Shown here: piece after piece, positions 21,379 to 26,115 of the stretch | Numbering within the stretch: position 1 is the stretch's first letter | How the letters are laid out: each line of letters starts with the position of its first letter | DNA from: a virus | Length of the DNA stretch: 26,115 bases | Direction: 5' to 3' (one strand) | IMG/VR virus record: IMGVR_UViG_3300032083_001852 | Span: 1 to 26,115 of that record | The notes under the pieces: model-generated | What the model was told of the DNA's origin: nothing | Databases searched by the model: none | The model's input: the letters and a program-made list of their open reading frames with translations, nothing else | Made by a program: the position numbers and the translations under genes

Positions 21379-21407
21379 ATTTTACTCGCCCTAAAATTAA
21401 TTTGCAA
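21379..21407 (-). promoter_or_regulatory. early minus-strand promoter
   Basis: TTGCAA (21407-21402) and TAAAAT (21384-21379) with 17-bp spacing, just before the Cro-like gene. The -35 overlaps the first 17-bp repeat. Predicted start is about 21372. Confidence 0.65.
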
Positions 21408-21450
21408 ATAATTTAATAAAATACTGACAACGCTTTGAAAATAGTTTAAT
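21401..21450. promoter_or_regulatory. paired 17-bp operator-like repeats
   Basis: Copies at 21401-21417 and 21434-21450 differ at only 2 of 17 positions (TTTG(C/A)AAATA(A/G)TTTAAT). Their starts are 33 bp apart, about three helical turns. The first contains the 10-bp palindrome ATTTGCAAAT (21400-21409) and overlaps the minus promoter; the second overlaps the -10 of the plus promoter. Confidence 0.65.
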
Positions 21451-21452
21451 CT
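21424..21452 (+). promoter_or_regulatory. early plus-strand promoter
   Basis: CTGACA (21424-21429) and TAATCT (21447-21452), 17-bp spacer. The -35 is good and the -10 weak. It would drive the plus-strand operon beginning at 21481. Confidence 0.5.
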
Positions 21453-21480
21453 GGGCAGAAATTAACCGAGGGACGAAACG

Positions 21481-21666
21481 ATGAACAAGCCAATGGCAAC
21501 CAGAACTAGACTGCGCGAATACATGAAGAGACACGTCATTATCTCCACTGATGAGCGCAATGACCTTGTATATGACAAGCCGCACGTTTCCATCCGTGGC
21601 CTGATGCTGCCACTGTGCATCGCTGGTGTGGTGAACCTGGCTATTCTTTTCTGCTTATTTAACTGA
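21481..21666 (+). CDS. small protein with C-terminal membrane segment
   Basis: The protein has 61 residues; a GAGGG ribosome-binding site lies upstream of ATG 21481. The N-terminal two thirds are basic and polar, and residues about 40-60 (GLMLPLCIAGVVNLAILFCL) are one hydrophobic helix, so it is probably a tail-anchored inner-membrane protein. It is the first gene of the plus-strand operon. No family recognised. Confidence 0.72.
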   Translation: MNKPMATRTRLREYMKRHVIISTDERNDLVYDKPHVSIRGLMLPLCIAGVVNLAILFCLFN

Positions 21667-21676
21667 GGTATTGAAC

Positions 21677-21952
21677 ATGGAATATATATCAATTCTATCT
21701 TTGCTTCCGCTCATTCTTATCGGTATTAAGGTTGAGGTGGTTTTCCGCCACGGGATAGCTGCGCTGAATTTGATAAATGAGTCAGAAACCATTGATGAGC
21801 GGATTGAACTCAGCGGGTTCTATAAAGAAGAAGATATTGAGGCCGCTTATCGTTATCGGTTTTTAATCAACCCTTTCCGCTGGTCATTCGCCGCAACATT
21901 CCCCCGACTTCATAACGAAGTCAAACGCCGCAAGGAGATCGCTGAATTATGA
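21677..21952 (+). CDS. unknown protein with N-terminal membrane segment
   Basis: The protein has 91 residues from ATG 21677, which has GAGG at suitable spacing; a TTG at 21671 is too close to it. Residues 4-19 (ISILSLLPLILIGIKV) form a hydrophobic segment. The rest is amphipathic and charged, with SGFYKEEDIEAAYRYRFLIN and a basic C-terminus. It overlaps the next gene by ATGA. Function unknown. Confidence 0.68.
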   Translation: MEYISILSLLPLILIGIKVEVVFRHGIAALNLINESETIDERIELSGFYKEEDIEAAYRYRFLINPFRWSFAATFPRLHNEVKRRKEIAEL

Positions 21953-22350
21953 GCATAAAAGGTGAGTTATCGATAGTCCGCCCTTCCTGTAGCGACGGGA
22001 AGAAATATATACGGATAATGGTTGGCGATGTCGAGGCCAGAATTCAGTTTCTTGATATTGAAATTGCCTTGGACGACTTTGCTGAGTGCTTAACAGGTCT
22101 GTCTTTCGTTAAATGCGATATTAATGTTAGAGGCGCTGAAAAAATAGGAAAGCGCATCGAGAGTGACGAGCTGATTTTTGAAATGCCTAGCCGAGTTAAG
22201 TATTCAGAACGCAACCAAGTCGCCGCTGAATTAGCTAGGGAATCGACCCCTGATGGGTGGGAGGCTAGCGACTACTTCTGCGCGCAAGACTCATTCTTTG
22301 AGAAAGATGGCAAAAGCTACGCCAGAACATCAATTAGCAGGTGGGTTTAA
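21949..22350 (+). CDS. conserved hypothetical phage protein
   Basis: The protein has 133 residues. The opening IKGELSIVRPSCSDGKKYIR, the segment DIEIALDDFAECLTGLSF and RGAEKIGKRIESDELIFEMP resemble a family of early left-operon proteins found in P22/HK620-like phages. The fold looks like a small alpha/beta domain. It is coupled to both neighbours (ATGA upstream, TAATG downstream). No function known. Confidence 0.72.
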   Translation: MSIKGELSIVRPSCSDGKKYIRIMVGDVEARIQFLDIEIALDDFAECLTGLSFVKCDINVRGAEKIGKRIESDELIFEMPSRVKYSERNQVAAELARESTPDGWEASDYFCAQDSFFEKDGKSYARTSISRWV

Positions 22351-22523
22351 TGAAAACTGCAATCTACAGAAGGCCAACCAGTGCCGACCAAGCTCACGCC
22401 GTTGATATTCGGCTAGGCGATGGAGACACGAGGACGGTGAGCATCCACGACGCACAGCATCTTTTTGAATCGCTAGGCATGGCTATTCAGGAATACATTG
22501 ATTATAAGGAGAGTGAAGAATGA
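22350..22523 (+). CDS. unknown early protein
   Basis: The protein has 57 residues from ATG 22350, which overlaps the upstream TAA by one base. A beta-like N-terminus (KTAIYRRPTSADQAHAVDIR) is followed by one helix (AQHLFESLGMAIQEYIDYKE). It overlaps the next gene by ATGA. No family recognised. Confidence 0.65.
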   Translation: MKTAIYRRPTSADQAHAVDIRLGDGDTRTVSIHDAQHLFESLGMAIQEYIDYKESEE

Positions 22524-22717
22524 AGAAATCAGCGTGGAAAATTAGCATTGTCAGATCTTATGACGGGGTATTCTGGTGGGTGTTCCGCCTTCGGACAGAC
22601 GCATCTTTTGCTTTTACTGGAACTGATGGAGTTGCCGAATACACCCGCCGCGACTCAGCCATACGCGGAGCTAAACGGATGGCTAAACGGCTACGGATTA
22701 ATGCGGAGGTTGAGTGA
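22520..22717 (+). CDS. small basic early protein
   Basis: The protein has 65 residues. Strand-like KISIVRSYDGVFWWVFRLRT is followed by a basic helix RRDSAIRGAKRMAKRLRI. The pattern of strands then a helix with Arg and Lys resembles DUF1508-like small proteins. Start ATG 22520 is within an ATGA overlap. Function unknown. Confidence 0.65.
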   Translation: MKKSAWKISIVRSYDGVFWWVFRLRTDASFAFTGTDGVAEYTRRDSAIRGAKRMAKRLRINAEVE

Positions 22718-23088
22718 TGGACAATAAAATGCCTTGCCGGGTAAGCGACGAACACCGGCCAAATCCGCACGAAAACTGCATGACCAAGGCGGAGGAACAA
22801 TACGTAGAGGACAGCATTAACAAGCGGATCGATGAAATGATTGTTGATGCTGATTATCTGCCAGACGCGCTCATTGAAACCGGGCCGCTATTCCGTGTCA
22901 TTGCGACAATTCACCGAGTTCGTGAGCAGGAAACCACGGACGGCGAGATCATGGCCCGTGATGTTGGCATGGAAAAACTAATCAATGCGCTCAGGGACGC
23001 TCTCAGGCCGCTTGCGATCAAAGAACTGGCGGATGAGTCGAGTCCTGACCGCGAACTTGAACGGGCCGACCGGCTCCGGGAGGATTGA
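22717..23088 (+). CDS. unknown early protein, helical and acidic
   Basis: The protein has 123 residues from ATG 22717, chosen over the GTG at 22714 because GGAGG lies 7 nt upstream. A polar N-terminus (CRVSDEHRPNPHENCMTKAE) precedes a helical region (INKRIDEMIVDADYLPDALI) and a charged C-terminus. No domain recognised. Confidence 0.66.
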   Translation: MDNKMPCRVSDEHRPNPHENCMTKAEEQYVEDSINKRIDEMIVDADYLPDALIETGPLFRVIATIHRVREQETTDGEIMARDVGMEKLINALRDALRPLAIKELADESSPDRELERADRLRED

Positions 23089-23091
23089 GTT

Positions 23092-23457
23092 ATGTGTCAC
23101 GAGTCTGCAACAGAATCTGAGCTTCAGGAGATACTTGGCTACGGGCTAGAGCCTGAACCGATGGCAATATTCAAGCCAATAACGCCGAGGATCAATCTCA
23201 ACGACGGGGAATCTTTAAGCGTTCAGGCTAGCAGCGTTCATTATTCTTCACCGCGAGACGATGCCGGGCCTTGGTCGGCTGTCGAAGTCGGATACCCATC
23301 ATCGCCGCCTGATGATGATTGGCGGGAGTATTTCGACGGGGACTGGGATTCAGGCGACCGGACTGGATCGGTTTACGGCTACGTTCCAATCGAGCTGGTT
23401 CTTGATTTTATAAATTTCCACGGCGGCATCAAAGAGGGTGATGACGATGAGCAATGA
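23092..23457 (+). CDS. unknown acidic early protein
   Basis: The protein has 121 residues. It begins MCHESATESELQEILGYG and is acidic throughout, with GPWSAVEVGYPSSPPDDDWR and a C-terminal VYGYVPIELVLDFINFHGGI. The latter part (VEVGYPS....P...W..Y..D.....SVYGYVP) recurs in phage early-region proteins. It overlaps the next small gene by 11 nt. Function unknown. Confidence 0.68.
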   Translation: MCHESATESELQEILGYGLEPEPMAIFKPITPRINLNDGESLSVQASSVHYSSPRDDAGPWSAVEVGYPSSPPDDDWREYFDGDWDSGDRTGSVYGYVPIELVLDFINFHGGIKEGDDDEQ

Positions 23458-23599
23458 CGCAAAGGTCGAGCAACGCTATAACGAGCTGCTGAACGACTCA
23501 CAGCGAGTCCTGGCAGCGATAGATGAAGCCGACGGCGAGGATATTGGCGACTATCTGTACAAGGTGGCGCAATCTGAAATTGAAGAGGAAACGACATGA
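23447..23599 (+). CDS. 50-residue acidic helical protein
   Basis: ATG 23447 has GAGGG upstream and overlaps the end of the preceding gene; the frame stops TGA 23597-23599, in an ATGA overlap with the next. The peptide runs SNDAKVEQRYNELLNDSQRV and ends YLYKVAQSEIEEETT. The last codons GAAGAGGAAACGAC also act as the ribosome-binding site for the next gene. The C-terminal stretch is duplicated at 23787-23846. Confidence 0.68.
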   Translation: MSNDAKVEQRYNELLNDSQRVLAAIDEADGEDIGDYLYKVAQSEIEEETT

Positions 23600-23790
23600 A
23601 CGACAAAATACAGCAAGCAATAATTGATTTTCACGAAGTGTTAAAAGGCGAGCTTGGCAGCAATGTTACAGCAGTGAAGGTGTTTATTAGCAATCACGAG
23701 TATGACTTTGATGTTATGGCTAAAAGCCCTGCACAGCTCAAGCAGGAAGGAGTATCAATGCGGAACATTCGCGGAGAATGGATTAAATGA
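23596..23790 (+). CDS. unknown early protein
   Basis: The protein has 64 residues from ATG 23596. One helix (QQAIIDFHEVLKGELGSN), a strand (VTAVKVFISNHEYDFDVM) and a second short helix and strand. It is flanked by ATGA overlaps. No family recognised. Confidence 0.65.
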   Translation: MNDKIQQAIIDFHEVLKGELGSNVTAVKVFISNHEYDFDVMAKSPAQLKQEGVSMRNIRGEWIK

Positions 23791-23846
23791 TCTTCGACTA
23801 TCTGTATAAGGTGGCGCAGAGTGAAATTGAAGAGGAATCGCAATGA
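23787..23846 (+). CDS. 19-residue minigene duplicating the end of the 23447 gene
   Basis: ATG 23787 lies in an ATGA overlap with the upstream stop, and TGA 23844-23846 overlaps the next start. The peptide MIFDYLYKVAQSEIEEESQ repeats the C-terminus of the protein at 23447-23599 almost exactly, and the DNA is similarly conserved. It is probably a partial duplication kept because its last codons form a ribosome-binding site. Confidence 0.55.
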   Translation: MIFDYLYKVAQSEIEEESQ

Positions 23847-24037
23847 GGGAGCAACAGTTTGGCTCACATGATGATGCCATCCGTCAGCATGCCGCGTTAA
23901 ATAAAGTAGGAAACGCACGGCTAAGTGATACGACATATTACATTCAGAATTTAGAGCGCAAGATTGCCACGCTGGATCACAAACTAAATATGATTCTTAA
24001 CAAGCTGTCTGAGATTGAAGAGGAGTGCGAGGAATGA
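23843..24037 (+). CDS. small coiled-coil protein with acidic end
   Basis: The protein has 64 residues. The C-terminal half TYYIQNLERKIATLDHKLNM, then ILNKLSEIEEECEE, has a strong heptad pattern, so it is probably an oligomeric coiled coil. The acidic SEIEEE end echoes the two preceding genes. Both ends are in ATGA overlaps. Function unknown. Confidence 0.68.
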   Translation: MREQQFGSHDDAIRQHAALNKVGNARLSDTTYYIQNLERKIATLDHKLNMILNKLSEIEEECEE

Positions 24038-24204
24038 TGAATCAAAATATTGAGAACTTGGTGATGTTCTTTTGTATCGCTTGCTTTTGGCGGATTTTGG
24101 ATTCATTGACCGGCAATTTCACGGACATTACTACGTTAATGGTTATTAGCTTTTTCCTTGTCTGGAACAATTCACAGGGCAAAAAAAAAGCCCCACCGAA
24201 GTAG
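24034..24204 (+). CDS. 56-residue protein with two membrane segments
   Basis: The start is ATG 24034, in an ATGA overlap; a second ATG follows. A first hydrophobic stretch (LVMFFCIACFWRIL, about 9-22) and a second (TTLMVISFFLVW, about 33-44) are joined by a polar loop; the tail is basic (GKKKAPPK). The stop TAG lies inside the terminator hairpin. It is the last gene of the first plus-strand transcription unit. Function unknown. Confidence 0.65.
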   Translation: MMNQNIENLVMFFCIACFWRILDSLTGNFTDITTLMVISFFLVWNNSQGKKKAPPK

Positions 24205-24211
24205 GGCTTTT
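24182..24211 (+). terminator. intrinsic terminator, possibly bidirectional
   Basis: AAAAGCCC (24186-24193) and GGGCTTTT (24204-24211) pair around a 10-base loop. A run of nine A residues precedes the stem and TTTT ends it. Plus-strand termination is likely; the A-run may also permit termination from the other strand. Confidence 0.75.
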
Positions 24212-24243
24212 AGATTTGACAATATGCGTAAGGAGGGCGCAAA

Positions 24244-24534
24244 ATGTCTTTGTCGATCCGGGTTGCAACCGGTGAGAATCAGATAGAGGAAGTATCGTAA
24301 TCCCCAGCCCATCAGGGCATCGATTGCAGAATTCTACCAGATTCAATCCAGCAAAACCAAATCGACCGGCCCGATGCGCCGAAAGTTTATTTGCAGAAGC
24401 TGGCAAGACCATCAAAAACAGCTACCCAGGCAATGACCCGCCCATGTCAACCTGGCACATTTTGCCCCGAAAGGGAGCTGCTTTGCATAGCGCCGCTTAA
24501 ATACGGTTTGCAAGGGTCCGAAAGGAAGGCGTGA
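24244..24534 (+). pseudogene. possible broken gene in a gene-poor stretch
   Basis: The 24212-24616 stretch has no intact gene of normal length. An AAGGAGG ribosome-binding site sits just before ATG 24244, and the frame stops after 18 codons (TAA 24298-24300). The same frame then stays open for 77 more codons to TGA 24532-24534, with a Cys/Pro-rich middle (MTRPCQPGTFCPERELLC). This could be a gene broken by one stop, an 18-codon leader peptide, or coincidence. A TTGACA at 24216-24221 lacks a good partner -10, so the promoter for the downstream genes is unresolved. Confidence 0.3.
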
Positions 24535-24674
24535 TAGAGGCTGTCAGTAAGTTCATGCTTTGATTAGCAAGACGTGATAGTTGGGCTTGTGTGCATAACG
24601 ATAAATCGAGGCACCGATGAACGGACACAGCAACGAAGCAATATCAGCAACTAACCCAAATGAGGAAAACGACT

Positions 24675-25262
24675 ATGAGTATTTCAAAGAAATTATTGGC
24701 ACTACAGACCGAGCTGAAAGCCCCGAAGGATGCTTACAACAGTTTCGGGAAGTACAGCTATCGCAGCAACGAGAGCATCCTGATCGCCCTGAAACCTCTG
24801 TTGCAGAATCATGGGGTTATGATGATTGTCAGCGACTCGATTAAGGAAGTCGGCGGTCGCGTCTATGTTGAAGTGACCACGACGCTTACCTGCACCGAGA
24901 CAAACGAATCAGTATCCTGCACCGCTTCTGCTCGTGAGCCTGAATCCCGCAAGGGCATGGATGAAAGCCAGATTACCGGCGCTGCATCCAGCTACGCTCG
25001 AAAATACTGTTTGTCGGCAATGTTCGCCATCGATGACAACAAAGACGCTGATTCGATGAAACCGGCTACGCTGACCCAGGACGACCTCGATAAGCTGGTC
25101 GAAGGCATCGGCAAGGCTGTGGCGATGGACGAGCTTAAAAAGCTCTACACGGACGCTGTGAAGCTCTGTAAGGAAGCCGGAGACACTGAGGCTCACCAAG
25201 CCATTGTTATGGCTAAAGATGCTCAGAAATCCATTATTGAGTCGGCTGCTAAAGATGAATGA
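24675..25262 (+). CDS. erf: Erf-family single-strand annealing recombinase
   Basis: The protein has 195 residues (P22 Erf has 204) from ATG 24675, which has GAGGAAAAC upstream; the frame also opens at 24660. Family motifs are KLLALQTELKAPKDAYNSFG, KYSYRSNESILIALKPLL, and the signature QITGAASSYARKYCLSAMFA (99-118), followed by the acidic DDNKDADS. Such proteins form rings and anneal complementary single strands, for example when circularising phage DNA. The C-terminal ~70 residues are helical and charged. It overlaps the exonuclease by 8 nt, forming an exonuclease/annealing pair. Confidence 0.9.
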   Translation: MSISKKLLALQTELKAPKDAYNSFGKYSYRSNESILIALKPLLQNHGVMMIVSDSIKEVGGRVYVEVTTTLTCTETNESVSCTASAREPESRKGMDESQITGAASSYARKYCLSAMFAIDDNKDADSMKPATLTQDDLDKLVEGIGKAVAMDELKKLYTDAVKLCKEAGDTEAHQAIVMAKDAQKSIIESAAKDE

Positions 25263-25857
25263 GCAGGGCACGGATGAATGGTTCGAGGCGCGGTTGGGTC
25301 ATGCCACCGCGTCCAACTTCCACAAAATCCTGGCTAAAGGGGCCGGGAAAACTCGGGCCGCTTACCTACAGCAACTGGTTGTGGAGCGACTGACCGGGAA
25401 GAAGGCGGACAGCTACTCAAACGCGCACATGGATCGCGGCACCGAGCAAGAACCATTTGCTCGCATGGCATACGAAGCGATTAGCGGCAATATGGTTGAT
25501 GAGGTAGGGTTTATCCCTATCGAGGGGAAGATGATAGGCTGTTCGCCGGATGGCCTGGTTGACGATAACGGCGGCTGCGAAATCAAATCGCGGCTCCCTC
25601 ACTTGCAGCTTGAGGTGATCGACAAAGGCGGCTACCCATCGGCTACAGTGGCTCAGATACAGGGGTCACTGTGGGTCACAGGGCGCGAATGGTGGGATTA
25701 TGTCAGCTACTCGCCAGACCTGCCTGAGCACCTGCAAACGTACATCTTCCGAGTCGAGCGGGACGAGAAGTACATCAAAACTCTTGCCGAAGAAGTCGAT
25801 AAGTTTCTGGCCGAAGTTGAGGCCGAAGTCGAAAAGTGGAGGAATTACAAATGCTAA
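25255..25857 (+). CDS. YqaJ/lambda-exonuclease-like recombinase
   Basis: The protein has 200 residues from ATG 25255; a longer frame would lie inside erf. It is a PD-(D/E)XK 5'-3' exonuclease that would make single strands for Erf. MDRGTEQEPFARMAYE (Glu 64 and 66), then GCSPDGLVDD (Asp 99) and CEIKSR (Glu 109, Lys 111) are the catalytic core, and AQIQGSLWVTG (133-143) carries the conserved Gln. WF near the N-terminus (DEWFEARLGHATASNF) is typical of YqaJ proteins. It overlaps the next gene by 7 nt. Confidence 0.9.
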   Translation: MNEQGTDEWFEARLGHATASNFHKILAKGAGKTRAAYLQQLVVERLTGKKADSYSNAHMDRGTEQEPFARMAYEAISGNMVDEVGFIPIEGKMIGCSPDGLVDDNGGCEIKSRLPHLQLEVIDKGGYPSATVAQIQGSLWVTGREWWDYVSYSPDLPEHLQTYIFRVERDEKYIKTLAEEVDKFLAEVEAEVEKWRNYKC

Positions 25858-26069
25858 CCCAATCACAGCGAATCCACGAATACCTGGCCGATGGCAACGT
25901 GCTAAACCGACTGGACGCATGGAAGGAATTAGGCGTTCTCGAAGCCCCGGCGAGAATATCGGAGCTTAGGAAAAGGGGAGTGCCAATCCAGACTCGCATG
26001 GTGGCGGTCGTCAACCGCTACGGGGAGACTGTGCGCGTGGCTGAGTGGTTTATTAGCCTAGCTGATTAA
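25851..26069 (+). CDS. winged-helix (HTH_39-like) DNA-binding protein
   Basis: The protein has 72 residues from ATG 25851. SQRIHEYLADGNVLNRLDAW, then LGVLEAPARISELRKRGVPI and QTRMV, match the HTH_39-type pattern: a helix-turn-helix with the A/P-ARI(S/F)ELRKRG recognition helix and a beta wing. Such genes often follow recombination genes in phages. It may regulate the operon or act on host genes. The gene ends 46 bp before the window edge. Confidence 0.82.
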   Translation: MLTQSQRIHEYLADGNVLNRLDAWKELGVLEAPARISELRKRGVPIQTRMVAVVNRYGETVRVAEWFISLAD

Positions 26070-26115
26070 CCCGCCCCACCCTTCGGAGCATACCGGAGTT
26101 ATTCTTGCGGATTGC

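Noticed and set aside
24146-24415. An 89-codon minus-strand frame in the gene-poor stretch before erf
   Set aside because: It crosses the terminator hairpin, runs against the operon and its sequence shows no domain or start signal.
24617-24844. A 75-codon plus-strand frame with a GAGG site that starts upstream of erf
   Set aside because: More than two thirds of it overlaps erf in another frame, with no known family. At most a short leader could be real, so it was not called as a gene.

Overview
The window is 26.1 kb of a tailed-phage (or prophage) genome of the short-tailed P22/Sf6 type. The evidence is a syntenic P22-like head and tail module: Sf6-type small and large terminase, P22-type portal, scaffold, gp5-type coat, and the tail accessory factors gp4 and gp10. 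It also carries an Erf-family annealing protein paired with a YqaJ-type exonuclease. The gene families point to a gammaproteobacterial host, but the genus cannot be read from the sequence. No integrase, CI repressor, lysis gene or antiterminator was recognised, so temperate lifestyle is unproven.

Layout. Positions 1-10818 are the late operon on the minus strand. It starts at an extended -10 promoter near 10840-10848 and runs through two small unknown genes, terS, terL, a repeat-encoded 23-residue microprotein, portal, scaffold and coat, then a terminator hairpin, then tail genes, with a GNAT-like gene cut by the left edge. A terminator at 10910-10934 separates this from the early minus-strand operon (10962-21371). 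In transcription order that operon holds a Cro-like regulator, two small genes, a four-gene cassette (17661-20454), a replication initiator with internal 24-bp iterons, a probable helicase loader, a small cytosine methyltransferase, many small zinc-ribbon and HNH genes, tRNA-Arg(UCU), an SSB-like protein and a PD-(D/E)XK nuclease. Positions 21481-26069 are a divergent plus-strand operon of small hypothetical genes ending in a terminator at 24186-24211. After a 0.4-kb gene-poor stretch come the Erf protein, the exonuclease and a winged-helix protein. The two operons diverge from a compact control region (21372-21480) holding two near-identical 17-bp sites 33 bp apart.

The most interesting element is the cassette between the Cro-like gene and the replication initiator. 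Its first gene encodes a fusion of an ectoine-synthase (EctC)-like cupin, with the three iron-ligand residues in place, to an IbrB-type ParB/sulfiredoxin-fold domain. Next come a 135-residue unknown protein, then a small protein sharing a C-terminal module with IbrA, then an IbrA-type (DUF3440) PAPS-reductase-family protein. All four overlap and look translationally coupled. They have no obvious role in replication or virion assembly, so they look like an accessory system of unknown chemistry, possibly nucleotide or DNA modification, metabolic reprogramming or host control.

The early operon is packed with ATGA and TAATG overlaps. Two junctions hold 12-14-codon minigenes that look like truncated starts of known phage families (DUF551-like and DUF1364-like). 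This suggests that gene replacement happens at the start/stop junctions.
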